Shown here in pieces: positions 33,048-45,661 of a stretch of 64,000 bases of DNA. The translations under genes and the position numbers were made by a program. The DNA is taken from contig NC_133538.1 of assembly GCF_048544455.1 (NCBI RefSeq), forward strand, positions 454,101,311-454,165,310, written 5' to 3'. The notes beneath the pieces were generated by a model. That model ran no database searches. It saw only the letters and a list, made by a program, of their open reading frames with translations, and was not told the origin of the DNA. This stretch comes from Silene latifolia. Taxonomy: Eukaryota > Streptophyta > Magnoliopsida > Caryophyllales > Caryophyllaceae. How positions within the stretch are numbered: position 1 is the first letter of the stretch; each line of letters opens with the position of its first letter.

Positions 33048-34227
33048 AATTTGTGTTACTTCGTATCTAATAATATGATGAATTGATGATGAGTAATTGA
33101 GTCTTTGAATACATGTAAATGACATTAATAGATCAAGAAAGTACTCTTTAATTAGTTTGTTACTCAAATTCGTACTATTAGATTTTGATTAAGTCATTTA
33201 TTACCTTGTGGGATCCATATATAAAGGATCAGTATTATCCAATCAATATTTTTTTCTCATTACTCTTGAGCATTAATATCGATAGAAATTTTTTTTGACA
33301 ATACTTCATATCTAAAGTTCACACGTATATGGCCGATTCTAATTTTTTATGAGTTATGAGTATTAAATTACTTTACGTATTCTTGTAGTTTAGCATTGGC
33401 AAAGTTATGCGACATTACTTACATAATTATCGGTACAAATTGATATGCCCCTAAAACTCATAAAAAAACATCAAATCACTCTCACAATTCAATCTTTATG
33501 CATATCGCATATGAAGTGGTAAATCATATGAAATTTATGTTGCTTTCATACATCCGTCTTTTGAATAATTAGACTATTTTGTATAAGAATTGTTATAACT
33601 TATAATAATATGGATTTCATATTAAAAGTATATTCAATTTTTAAATTCTCGCCAACCTCATGCCCAGCCTTTTGCCATCTATACCTTTTAACGCTATGCG
33701 TCAACCTTTTGTGTAATTAGGCCTGAGATTATCATCTGCATCGGACAACAGAAGACCAAAACCTTACCGTAAATCTCGACTCTCCATCCAAATAACCCAA
33801 TAAGAACACTTAATTTCAAGAATGACAAATAACAATCAAATTAATTACTACAATAAACTACATAAAGCGAATGTGTATACGATTAGATTGATAGATATAT
33901 TGAAGTAAGTAAAAGCTAAAAATAATTTAATTTACAAACTAAATATGAAAAATTGTATAAACCATACTCCGTAAGGATAATAATGATACCGCCTAAGTTT
34001 ATTTAGGATTATTATAGACTGAAATTTACTTTTCATATGGAACTTACAATGAATATAATATGTAGCTATCTTTGACCGATCACTTATGAGGCATCATATC
34101 TCTGTTATCCGCCTGTTATCATACAACAAAACATATTAGCAATCAGACAAATTGGTAATTAGAGGGAGAAACAGAAAATTATAAAAAGTTGAGACATGGG
34201 CGAGTTATTGTCTTGGGTTAGAGAAGC

Positions 34228-34228
<1 letters not shown>
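33048..34228. other. AT-rich intergenic DNA
   Basis: Nothing recognisable beyond simple AT-richness. Confidence 0.45.
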
Positions 34229-34320
<92 letters not shown>

Positions 34321-34325
34321 ATATA
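34229..34325. repeat. TA microsatellite
   Basis: Nearly pure (TA)n of about 95 bp with one TTTATA interruption. Peptides such as YIYIYI in this stretch are artefacts. Confidence 0.95.
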
Positions 34326-34524
34326 GTAGTGTACTTCTAGAATTGTAAGATTCAAGAACACTTCAGATTGTTCAATTTTCAATTCCAAATCAAACTGATT
34401 GTAGGTGTTTGGTTTCATAGAAACTACTATATTGTCGTTGGACGTAAATACTGAGTAAATATAATCTCATAGGTAAGATAATACGAAGTATTTTATATAT
34501 TATTATTTGAAAGTATTTCAGAAA

Positions 34525-34582
34525 AATTGGACTCTCCCTAATCGCTCGAAAAAAGTTTCCTTATATATATATATATATATAT
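34525..34582. repeat. Fragment related to 27805-27850, followed by TA microsatellite
   Basis: tcgctcgaaaaaagt at 34543-34557 repeats the motif of the decayed Helitron end, then (TA)n begins and abuts the inverted-repeat element at 34583. Confidence 0.55.
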
Positions 34583-36049
34583 AGAGTCGGGATCCGGTGA
34601 GAACTCCTAAATATTTGAGGATTGAGTAACGAATAAAGTATCACACCATATACAAAACAATATCGCGAGGAAAATTGACAAACAAAACCACCTAAAACTC
34701 AAAAAATCAATCGTTAGTTTCTCTCTCTAATAATTTTACCAAAATCAATCAAACATCTCAAACGAAAACTATCACGAAATCCTCTCTAAAATCTCGCCGA
34801 AAATACGCAAAAACTTAAAATTCAAAGACGATTTCAACTGCATTTCAACATTCTAGATATATTCGTTCATTAGATTGAATCATCTCACCAGAATTCTCTC
34901 CAAAATCGTTGAGGTACATTTTATTTCTCATCTTTATCCATTTTTGCGGTTTTTTTCAACTTTTGTAGCATTAAATTGATTATACATTTTGATTTTGTTC
35001 GAAATTATTGTATGTATGTTGAATTAGATGAATTTAATAGGATTAAATCAACAAAATCGAACTAATTATCGAGTTATTTAGGGTTCTTTCGTGTTCTTGC
35101 TGTAAATTTCTAAATATCTTACTTATAAATGATTTTAAACGTTTTTCGTTCATAAAATCGACACATTGAATCAATTACTATCATCAATTGAAGTTTTAGT
35201 TGTTTATAAGATGTCTTTGTAGTTTGAATCGCTAAAATTAGGGTTTAATATTGATCGATTGTGAAAATTAGGGTTCAACTTTGTTTAATTGTGAAAATTA
35301 GGGTTTCATATTGTTTTAATCGCGAAAGTTAGGGTTTAACATTGTTTAATTGTGCAAAATTACAGTTTCATATGATAGGATTGAAGTAATCGTTTGTGTT
35401 CAGTAAAATGAGTAATGTCGAATTACATGTTGGCTATGATAACGGAAAACGTGTGATACTGTTGTTTGTATGATGTGATACTGAATGTGAATATTCGTGG
35501 TACTCTATTTTCATACATTTTGGCAGGTTGACTACTACATAATTAAGTTGTAAAATGTCATCAAGGCACTAAAATGCTATAGTATGGTGTTTTTGCTGTA
35601 AAATGTCACTGGTTTGCAGTAAAATAATGTAAAATGTTGCTGTAAATGCTGTAATATGGTGTGTTTTTTATATTTGTTGTATTTTCTCTTGTCTGAAAGA
35701 TGATGTTTTGTACTTTTTTTTCCTTTTTTTTTTGCAGATTTCTTCGCTTTTGGAGGTTACTTAAGAGTATGTGTGCATGCTGGCGAAGTCTATAGTGCAT
35801 GATCAACTAAACAAATCATGTTTTTTTATTCATTTCTCTTATAAAGACAAATTCTGTATTCTTAGATATTGTTTCAAGCGATTATAAATTTGTATCTATT
35901 TTTTTTTTTGTTTTTTTTTTTTTGCATTTTTTAGTTGGAATGTAAAGTAATGGTAACAATATTATAGTTGTATCAGGATTTGCCTCTTTTTTTTATGTCA
36001 TTAAATAGAGAATATATGGTTCTTAAAGTATTTCATTTTTTTTGGTAAA

Positions 36050-36660
36050 CAATATCACACGTTTGTTTTAACAATATCACAAGTTTTAGTAAACAATATC
36101 ACATTTAATTATAAAAAATATCACCTTTCATGACACAATATTAAATGACTTTGAGAAAAATATCACACTATTAGTTTAACAATATCACAAGATGTGGTAA
36201 ACAATATTACACTACTGGCTTAACAATATCACAAGATGTGGTAAACAATATCATAAAACAATATCACCATTATTGTGTTAATAATATCAAATAATTTAGT
36301 TCTTTTAAAAAAATATCAAATGATATGGTAAATAATATCAAGTTATTGTGCTAATAATATCACACTATGCTATTAACAATATCATATATTTATCTTTATT
36401 TGCTAGTTTCCAAACAGTTATAAGAAACAATATATATCTTCATAAGTACCACGTCATATTGTTCTAGAAGCATTACCGAACAATATCAACTTCACACATC
36501 CCGGTATCACACTTTATCCAAAACAATATCACATTCACAAGAAATCTTGAAACCCTCAAACTTTTTGCTATTGAGAAACAATATCACAGCATATAAGATA
36601 AAATATCATTGCTGATTCTAAACAATATCACAAAATTACAACAACAATAATATTAATTTA
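36050..36660. repeat. Dispersed acaatatcac repeats
   Basis: Roughly twenty copies of aacaatatcac or near variants at irregular 20-40 bp intervals, with more at 37867-37925 and a trace at 34643. They occur only inside the 34583-38852 element. Confidence 0.8.
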
Positions 36661-37055
36661 TAACGACTAGAACAGATTACTATCCTTCCAAAATTACATC
36701 AATCAGTGCATATTCAATTAAAGTTCTGTCAGCACAATCTGAGTACACAGATTAGTTCCTTTCTCTTCCTCTACATTTACCAATTTCTTTTTATTATCCT
36801 TTTTGGCATATTTTTCCAGCACAATCTTCAACTTCTTGCTTGACGTTTGTTCAACCTCATCTTGTGTTAAACACCAGTACAACCGTTTTTACAACCATTT
36901 CATGACCATGACTCAACTTAATGCGGCCACCTGACTATCTACTCAACTTTCAGGAACTCAATTACATCAAACCATTAGTACGACACCAATGAAGAATATC
37001 ATGAAACTTCATATCCCCTTGGAAAGTAACACTGATCCTTAGCTTCATTTATGAC

Positions 37056-37361
37056 TTGGTTTTATCAATTAGCTTCTCTGGACGCATCATGAGACTTCAT
37101 ATCCCCTTCAAAGTGGATCTGCCATTCCCAGTAAGCAAACATGTGAGAGATATACAAGGATGCAAAATAAAGCTCGTCAAGAGGAATGAACCATACTGTG
37201 TTGTGGCGTCTACTTCCACTTCATCGATGATCCATCTCAAAGAAAGAAAAGGTGGCCAACACATTTACTCCGCAGGATGCTTCACCTTTAAGCCGCTTAA
37301 CCAACCTGATTTACGCAACCAACAATCTAGTGGGACAAAGTCCAACCTATTGTACCAATAG
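37056..37361 (+). other. Unassigned 101-codon ORF within the MULE-like element
   Basis: The only ORF here with ordinary amino-acid composition (MVLSISFSGRIMRLHIP..., ending LLYQ). No domain recognised and no sign that it is expressed. It could be a captured gene fragment (Pack-MULE style) or chance. Confidence 0.25.
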
Positions 37362-38847
37362 AAGAAAGTGGATTAATCAAAACTCGAATCCGCCAATGAA
37401 TTAAGAGCACTTACAGAAAATATGAGCAAGGCCACAACTGAAATTAGACAAATACGATCTAATTTTTTTCAATACCTGATGAAAACAATGGAATCAGAAG
37501 AACCAACAATATCTTAAAATTTATGTTGTGCTTGCTGCTCAACAAGATGAAATGGTGATGGTCAAACAAAATACCGCAACTCAATAAACAAGCAGAATGT
37601 AAATCAGAAACATATGATGACAACTCAACATCAAATCTATACCAAAACCAATCATACACCAAACTTGGAGACTCATTTGGCAGGTAAATTAAGCCTTAAG
37701 CCCAAAGCTTCTTAGGCCAATTTGGACAAAGTCATATCTCTGTCCAATAGGCCGCTCAAAGCTAAACAACTTTCACGATCTGACAAAAAATAGCACAAAA
37801 AACTACAATGTAAACAAACAAGTAGTAATTGATTTCTGACAATCAAAGTAAAAGGGATGTAATAAAACAATATCACACAGTCTGCTAAACAATATCACAT
37901 AGTCTTCTAAACAATATCACACTGGATACTTTAGCAGCAAATACGTGATACTTATAAGATGTCAAACAATTTAGAACCTAAATCGGCGAAATGTATACTA
38001 CTACTAGCTAACAGTAAAGAGTAACAATGTAAAACAGATGTAAATAAATCTGACACAAATTTAAAAAAAAATTGAAACAAGATACTACACATGTAAATTA
38101 GGTTTACATGACAACAAAACTCGAACAAAGTGAAATAATTTAAAATCGCAATCAAATAACAAGACTATGAATCAATCTCATCAAAATTATAAATCGAGAA
38201 CAAAAAACTCATAACAACAGGTGAGTTTAACATAGATCATGAAAAATTACTGAATATATAACAAATTCGTAACTTGTTCGAATTAAATTAACCTAGATAT
38301 ATGAGAAAGAGGATCAATAAATCATATGAAATCCTCACAAATTAAACATAATTTAGGAAAAAGAGATACAAAGCATTGAAATCACGATGAGTAGCTACAA
38401 AATCATAACAAACGCAGTAAGATGACTAGTAATTGCAAATATATGTAGCGAAACAACAATCACATGAAAATAAAACTGAAATTAAAAACTAAAGATAAAG
38501 TAGATGTACCTGACATCGCGATTTCAATTGAAAGAGTATGATCGTTGATAAGAAATAGAAGAATGACAAATGATTGAGTTGAAATTGAATTCAAACAAAA
38601 AAATCACGAAAAACAGAAAATTAGGGATTCATCGAAGAAGATAGAAGGTAGATAGAGAAAGACTTTGGGTGAGAATGAATGAATTAGGTTTGTTCGATGG
38701 AATAAGGAGTATATATGTGCGTCCGCGAAATTACCATATTACCCTTACTTATCCGCACTAAATCATGGATGTTGGATCTCTTAGATCTGACAGCTAGTAT
38801 TAATCCTCAATCCTCAAATATATGAGTCATACTCACATGATCCCATT

Positions 38848-38851
<4 letters not shown>

Positions 38852-38916
<65 letters not shown>
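38852..38916. repeat. TA microsatellite
   Basis: (TA)n of about 65 bp separating the two inverted-repeat elements. Confidence 0.93.
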
Positions 38917-38920
<4 letters not shown>

Positions 38921-41793
38921 CAAGGTTCAAATGAGTCCATCAAATATATTGAGTCCCTAAGTCTTTATAGGAGCCATTGGATGAAGAGGATGGAGGGATG
39001 AGATTCAATCAAAATGAATGGCCACAAATTCATCTTATCTAATGATCTTCTTAACCTAATCACTCCCTCACTAATCAATAATCATTCATCCCCTCTTATT
39101 CTAACATCCTCCCTCTCTCTCCCTCACTTCTCTCATTTTATTCCCAAACAAACTGAAATACTACTCTCCTAACAAACATAAAAAACCCAAAAAAACAACA
39201 AAAAGAAACTCAAAAAAAACCCTCAATCCCTCACTTACCCACCACCGTCACTAACCAACCACCACCCAGCCACCGCGGCACCACTACCCGACACCCCACC
39301 CCGCCGATCTACTCCCTCTTCCTCTCTCCCGCCACCACCCCGCAACACAACTCCCTTCCATTGCCCACCACCGCCATCTTCCTCCCTACCCAACCCTCGA
39401 CCTCCGCCTCCCTACCTTGCCAATAAACACCACGAGCCACAACGCATCTCACGCCTTTGTCGCCTCATTTTTTTCAGATTTGGTGATTTTTTTTGGTTCG
39501 GTTTTTTTTTGTTCGGTTTTTTTTCTCTATAAATGTGTGGCCTATGGTGAGATTCGGTTTTTTTCTCTATCGTTTTTTTTTTTGTGGATGTGGTGATCTT
39601 ATTTAATATTTTCAAATGTCCTTATGTCCTTAAACTTTTTTTGGTTATTTTATTTTTTCAGATCTACTTTTGAGTTTATTTAAATATGTAAAATACGAAA
39701 GAATGAATTATATGACTAAACTTACACTGTTTTTTTGGTGTGTGTTAGACTACCATTTTCATACTTATTTGTTGATTTTTTCAGATCTAGTTCTTATTTC
39801 CGTTTTTTTTTTCGGTTTTTTGTTATTTTAGATTAGTATTATTTTGGGTTTTTTGATTTTTATAGTTACATATTATTTTGTGTTAAAATTATAATTTTTT
39901 TTTTTTTTAAAGTGCACTATTTACGAGTGTTATACCTCCAAACAAGTTGTATAAACTTTAATGTTATTTTTCAATAAATAGTGGTCGTGTGTGGTGGTGG
40001 TGGTAGGTAGTATGGTGTATGTTACTTGAGGGTTAAAGTTACATTCATCCTTGTTGAAGTTACATAACTCTTGTATTGGAGTTACATTCAATTTTATATA
40101 TTCAAAATCACTTTAGTCATTCGATATATTAATTTGAATTTATATTATGTTGGTTTGTAATTTAAATTTGGACTAAAGTTACCTGGACTAAAATTACATA
40201 ATTTAGGACTTAAGTTATAGAAAAAATGATTAAAGTTACACTGGGACTAAACTTACATAAATTTCAATTAGTTTATAAAAAAGGACTAAAATTCCTCAAA
40301 TTTGGACTAAAGTTTCATAAATAAAATACTAAAGTTACACATTTTTGGATTAAAGTTACAGTCGTCAAATGCCAAAGTTATATCAAATTGACTTAAAATT
40401 ATATAAATTCAAATTTATATATTCAAAATCAATTTAGTCATCGGATATATTAAATGAATTCATATAACTTTAATGCTTGAAAGGTGTAACTTTAGTCAAT
40501 AATACTATAACTTCAGTCGTATAGTTCATTTTGTATATTCCATTTTATACATTTTTTTGAGTTTATGTAACTTTAGTTTTTCTGATTGTGATTGTAACTT
40601 TAGTCCATGACGGTGTAACTTTAGTCCATAACGGTGTAACTTTAGCCCTTCTTTAGACAAATTTATATAATTTTAGTCTTAGTATAACTTTTGTCCACGA
40701 CAGTATAACTTTAGTAGTCATTTTAAGTTATTTTTATATAAAAATTTGAATTATAATAACTTTTCACACATCTATTTTTTAGTCCTTTAAATTCATTGGA
40801 ATTCATGTAATTTATATATTTTTAAGTATGTAACTTTGGTCATTAATACTATAACTTCAAATGTAGTTTATGTAGCTCTATTTATTTGAGTGTAACTTTA
40901 GTTCACTGATAATGTAACTTTCGTCCATAATAGTGTAATTTTAGTCCTTTCTTATAAATTCATTGGAATTTATGAAATGTTAAGACAAGCATATGATTTT
41001 AGTCCCACTGTAACTTTAGTCTATGATGGTATAACTTTTGTCCGGTGAAACTTAAGATAAAAATAAACAAATTATATGAAATCTATATTAGTAGATCTAA
41101 GATTAAAATAAAAGTATCTCACAAAATAAAAACGAGATTTAAAAACCCGAAATCTTGGAAAAAAAAAGTATAACAAGACGAGATTTGAAAAGAATAAATA
41201 ACAAGACAATAATCAAAATAAAAAACAACAAAATTTAACAAATAAAAATAAACCAACTCAAAAAAAAAAAAAAAAAAAAAAAAACCCAAAATCCGACCCA
41301 AAATCCGGGAAAAAAACGAATTTTGAAAAAATACCCGTAGTGGGGTAGGCGGTGGTGGGGGTGGTGGTGGAGTTGGCGGCGATGGTGGGGGTGGTGGGTG
41401 GTGGTAAATGAAGAAGAGAAGAGTGGATGATTTATTTGGGTTTTTGGGTTTTTGTTTTTTTGGGTTTTTGATTTTTTGGGTTTTTGGGTTTATTTATTTA
41501 TTTGGGTTTTTTAGTTATTAGGATTTTTGTTAGAATTGTAGAGAAATGAGAGAAGAGTATTTTTTTGTTAGGATGAGAGAGAAGTAAGTGGAGAAATAAT
41601 AAGGTAAGAGAGAGAGGGGGAGGGTATATGTAGTGGGATTAGTGTTTAGTTAAGGAGTAGATAATGAAGAGTATTAATTACCCCCATAATCCTCATTTTG
41701 CCTTTCAATCTAAGCCCTCCATTCTCCAAGATCCAAGGGCCTCTAAGAGGACTTATGGACTTAATAAGGGAAGGAGGACTCTCTTGATCCTTA

Positions 41794-41797
<4 letters not shown>
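38917..41797. mobile_element. Foldback/MULE-like element, an imperfect palindrome across 2.9 kb
   Basis: Ends: agagcaaggttcaaatgagt at 38917 against the reverse complement of the right end, agtataaggatcaagagagt. Matching blocks continue inward on both arms: the ccattggat/gaggatggagg region, the C-rich block 39230-39415 against the G-rich block 41330-41410, and the aaagttac repeats left of about 40400 against gtaactttag right of it. The centre is near 40430. No transposase. The flanks are TA microsatellites on both sides. Confidence 0.7.
40020..41045. repeat. Inverted arrays of ggactaaagttac / gtaactttagtcc
   Basis: Left of about 40400 the motif reads ggactaaagttaca (for example 40172 and 40304); right of it the same motif is reversed, gtaactttagtcc (for example 40592, 40615, 40907). 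They form the inner arms of the 38917-41797 palindrome. Confidence 0.8.
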
Positions 41798-41853
<56 letters not shown>

Positions 41854-41862
41854 ATATATTGA
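41797..41862. repeat. TA microsatellite
   Basis: (TA)n with a single TTTATA interruption, at the right border of the foldback element. Confidence 0.93.
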
Positions 41863-42201
41863 TTTATTTATTTACTTTAAACTATCAAAACAATTATTTT
41901 TATATTATCCTTTCAATAAATAAAATTGCCATTATTATATATTGTGAGTTGTGAGGTCAAATTTGACTAACCAAAGTTAAATAGGATTTAATGTTGACCG
42001 CTCTAAACTAACTTAAGTCGATATCTCCTTTCGATATATGTGATTAAAAACTAATCAATTTAAGGTTTCATTTTGATAGTTCCTACAGGGCCACAAAAAT
42101 CTCCAAAACGGCCCTGCACATACACTCATAATTTAACGACAAGATGCAAAAAATGCAAAGGGGGGAGCACTGGAGTATGGAAGGGACATATAAAACATGT
42201 G
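41863..42201. other. Intergenic DNA
   Basis: No gene or repeat recognised. Confidence 0.45.
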
Positions 42202-42726
42202 TAGAGCTGGCAAGTCTGACCCGACTCGAACCCGACTCGAAAATATTGCGGCCAGAAATAGACCCGACGCGATGACGACCCGTAACCCGACACGACCCGA
42301 TTATCAGTGACCCGAACCCGACCCAACCCGACCGATACTGACCCGACCGATGCTGACTCAATTAAATTTATGACCAGACAATTATTAAGCTTAATTTTGA
42401 TAAAAATGAAAATGATTTTGTATTTAGATTGATATGTTTGACTTAGTAATGAAGTAATTAAACCAAATAATAGGTTAAAAACTAAATTTAATGGTAAAAA
42501 ATTGTCGTAATGTGATTGTGTAACCAGACCCGATAATGACCCGACCCAAACCCGACCCGACCGGATACATCATTTGACCTGCAATGACCTGACCCGATAA
42601 CGACCCGAACCCGACCCGACTCGACCCGAAAGGGTATGCTGACCCAATATGACAAGAACCCAATATGACCCGACCCGACGTGACCCGACCCAAACTCGAC
42701 CCGACGTGACCCGATTACTACCTCTA
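42202..42726. mobile_element. MITE-like element with CCCGA-rich minisatellites
   Basis: The ends tagagctggcaag and (reverse complement) tagaggtagtaa are similar and hAT-like. Inside, two blocks (42211-42360 and 42527-42715) are made of irregular gacccga / acccgacccga units, separated by an AT-rich middle. No matching 8-bp TSD was found. ORFs across the blocks are low-complexity. Confidence 0.6.
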
Positions 42727-43372
42727 CATCCGACACAACAGCACGTGATTCCCATGCCCCCTTCTTAACTTATCCTTTTCTTTTTTTTCTTTTTTTATCC
42801 TCCCTATTGTCTTTTTTCCTTTTTCTTATCAATAACTCAATCTTCTTTGGTCATTTAGTGCATCCCCACACAACACACAACTATATTGCTCATTTGCTCC
42901 CACCTATTCAATTATTAATTTTATTTAAATTAAAAAAAAAATTATAAAAAAAGTGAAAAATTATTAAGATAAAAAAAATGCTTAATTAGTTATAAACATG
43001 TTGAGTTTTACCTATTAATAATTATATACTTTTAATTAAATAAACAACCTTTACATAATAAAGTTATTCTTTTTCTTAATGTAAATTGTAAAGGAAGTTA
43101 TAAGGGCGATTTTGATGCTGATCGGGGTTTGAACCAAGATCGTGAGTATATATTACATCTCAATATTTTACCGGTAGTTAAATATCTTGAGCAAACAAAA
43201 GACATCAACAATGAAAATTCTCATAGATAAATACAAGTACACCGTACAACGATATTACAATATATTTTTCAAAAAAGAAAATATCTATTAATAGTTTTAA
43301 ACAAAATTCACAATAGCTTACTTTTAATGTAATAAATAAACTCTTACATAAAACGAGACAAGTGTTGTAATA
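42727..43372. other. AT-rich intergenic DNA
   Basis: Pyrimidine-rich at 42770-42835, otherwise plain AT-rich. Nothing supported. Confidence 0.45.
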
Positions 43373-44322
43373 CCCCTAATTTAATAATAATTTATGAGAA
43401 TAATTTATGTAATTTAAATAATTAATTAATGACATTTCTAAATAATAAATGTAAATAAGACGTTAATTAAATAATACAGTAAGTAAGCAAGTCGGGAATT
43501 GACTTAAAGCCAATTTACTTTGGGCCGTGTGAAATAGATGTGGGCTGATTAGATTAGGCCTAGTATGAGTAGTAGTCGGGATTTGTGTCGGGATTTAATA
43601 ATAAAATAATAAGTATAATAATAATATGGTAATTCCTAATAATAATCGGATTAAGGCAATAGTTTCCTAATTGGCCTCATATACTCCCTAAGTTTAGACT
43701 ATAAATACAATGATATCTGAAAATATAATTCACAAAGAAAGAAGAAGGAGATTTAAGAGACGGAAGGAGAAATTAGCGATAAAAGGTAAAGATCGTCGTA
43801 ATTTATGTTTATATCGTCTTAATAATTTAAGTTAACGTTTATACACCATATGGACCACCGTGAACAGTGTCGATGACCTTAGTAGTTGCCCTTGACCGTC
43901 GTGACTCTAGTAAGACCAACCTTGACCACTGTTGACCACCGTGGGTAGCGGTTTGGGCGTCTAAAGGGGGAATGTCGTGAGCAGGAAAGACGGGGTTTGT
44001 ACCGTGTGTGGTTCTCGACGTGACCTGGGGTTTGGGTGGTTAGTTAGGTCGGCGGTAGGCGGTCCTACTGGTGGTGCTGGGGTGGTGAGTCGTGGTGGTT
44101 GGTACGGGGGTTGTCAAGGGAGGTGGTTGTTTGGGTGTTTGTGTATTAGAAGGGTAGTGTGTCGTTTCTGGGTGGTTGTGGGCTGTCGTGAAGGGCCGTG
44201 GCCAGTGGTGGGACCACCGTGGGTCAAGGGAGACCACGGTGGTGGCCACTGGTAGTCGTGGGGTGGTGCAAGGAGGAGAGTGTGTGTATGGGGGTTGTTT
44301 ATGTCGTGTTTTGTGGGGCTGT
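43373..44322 (+). mobile_element. LTR fragment, chromovirus-like, truncated on the right
   Basis: Starts TGTTGTAATACCCC, the type of start seen in plant chromovirus LTRs. TATAAATA at 43700-43707 is in the plus orientation. The right part (43977-44322) is GT-rich and gives ORFs on both strands with no domain. It is cut at 44323 by another LTR. No palindrome array here. Confidence 0.55.
43700..43707 (+). promoter_or_regulatory. TATA box of LTR fragment
   Basis: TATAAATA about 330 bp from the LTR start. Confidence 0.55.
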
Positions 44323-45648
44323 TGTAACACCCCCATATACCGAGGAGCGTTAAACAGACCTTCCTTAGCATATAAGGGCATTACCATCTCTGTTGCCCGA
44401 GGTAAGTAGTCATCAAAAGTCGATAAAAGAACAGTTATAGCTAAATTTACAAGTGTTACAACCAACTAGCAAAACAAAGATACAACTCGTCAGCTATATA
44501 CTGTCTCTATCCGAACTCGTGACGACTCAGCCCTGCCAGGACTCCAGCTATTAACCACATCAACACCTGCTAAGACTGACTGCTCACCATAAGGAATCAC
44601 GGCAGACACATAAACAAAAAAGACAACCACACCAGGTCAGCAACTGAGGTAAGACACAATACAAACCAAGAACACACGTCAACGCAAAACAAAACACAAC
44701 CAGTCGTACACAATCATACCCACTTCAATCAATCTCCGTCACCGACTGTCCACTGGACCAACCCTTCCAGTGGGGGACCGCAGCCGTTCCCGCCTAAGCC
44801 CCGCTCATCATACCGAGCGATACCCCTGTCCCATTAATGTGCACATCCCCTCCCGTGGCTGGTTCCACGGAAGGCGAAACTAGGGCGTGAAGCCACTCCC
44901 ACAAGTTACTCCACTCAGCCGAGGACGCACCTCGAGAACCAGAGACAATCAATCTAGCTGCAATACAACAACAACCAATAAACTATATACACCAACCGAC
45001 TACCGCATATACTCTGCCACACAGACACAACAACAACACAACAACCACGACTCAACAACCGACACGCTAGACCATCCACAGAAACTGAGTAGGCGAACCT
45101 ACCTTTAAGCGACTGCACGATTCCATGCCCATACACGCAATACCCAGCAATCTAGAAACACCTATACACACAACACAATCATCTATCACTACCAAACTAA
45201 CCCTAATTGAAAAGACAAAGATACGGATGATGATGACGACATACCTACATGAGGAAACCTGGCAAAGGACCGCTACCCGACTCAAGCTATGCACTCCTAA
45301 GGTACAAGGACCTTCAAAGGCTCCCATGGAAGGTATATGGTGAAGGTAAGGGAAGGAAGAGACCTAAAGATATGAAGAAATGAGGCGGAAATGATTTGCG
45401 GTTTTAACAAAACACGATTATAAACCCTCGTTGAAAAGACGCTACTTGATCGAGTGACCCACTTACTCGATCGAGTGGCCCCTACTCGATCGAGTATCCA
45501 AGCTACTCAATCGAGTAGCCTCTACTCTATCGAGTACCACCCATAACTCAAAGCACAGGATAACTTTGGTACGCACTTTTAAGGACTATTACTGCTCCCA
45601 AGGTCGGTGAACGTTGGTCAACTGGTCCCTAAACGGGCGGGTTTTACA
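44323..45648 (-). mobile_element. Chromovirus-like LTR (1326 bp), 3' LTR of a minus-strand element
   Basis: On the minus strand it begins TGTAAAACCCGCCC at 45648 and ends GGGGGTGTTACA at 44323. It is related to the solo LTR at 20086-21511 over the block around 44760-44930. To its right is a purine-rich tract on the minus strand (aaggggagaagac), as expected for a PPT, so the element body lay to the right. U3 holds palindrome array A5; a TATA-like ggtttataatcg follows at about 45416-45427 (minus strand). The flanks do not form a TSD, which fits a 3' LTR and not a solo LTR. Confidence 0.8.
45443..45537 (-). repeat. Palindrome array A5 (5 copies) in U3
   Basis: Core heptamers start at 45447, 45468, 45487, 45508 and 45527; spacings 21, 19, 21 and 19. 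About 20 bp upstream of the TATA-like box on the minus strand. Confidence 0.9.
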
Positions 45649-45661
45649 GTCTTCTCCCCTT
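45649..45661 (-). other. Polypurine tract of chromovirus-like element
   Basis: Minus strand aaggggagaagac directly before TGTAAAACCC. Confidence 0.65.

Larger units (their letters stand above)
34583..38852. mobile_element. MULE-like DNA element with long terminal inverted repeats (4.3 kb)
   Basis: Left end 34583-34626 (GGGATCCGGTGAGAAC ... ATATTTGAGGATTGAG) matches the reverse complement of 38809-38852 (GGGATCATGTGAG ... ATATTTGAGGATTG). Similarity continues inward more loosely (for example gaggtacatt near 34909 against atgtacctga near 38503). Both ends lie in TA microsatellites, so a TSD cannot be told from the TA repeat. The interior is non-coding in the main; there is no transposase that I can recognise. 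The element class is inferred from TIR length only. Confidence 0.6.

Noticed and set aside
36050..36660. acaatatcac repeats as CRISPR
   Set aside because: Too short, spacing irregular, embedded in an inverted-repeat element.
43081..43160. Possible tRNA-like sequence (ggtttgaaccaagatc)
   Set aside because: A B-box-like string only; no cloverleaf could be drawn around it.
44040..44465. 141-codon minus-strand ORF, His/Pro/Thr-rich
   Set aside because: Low-complexity product of a GT-rich tract that crosses an LTR border at 44323.
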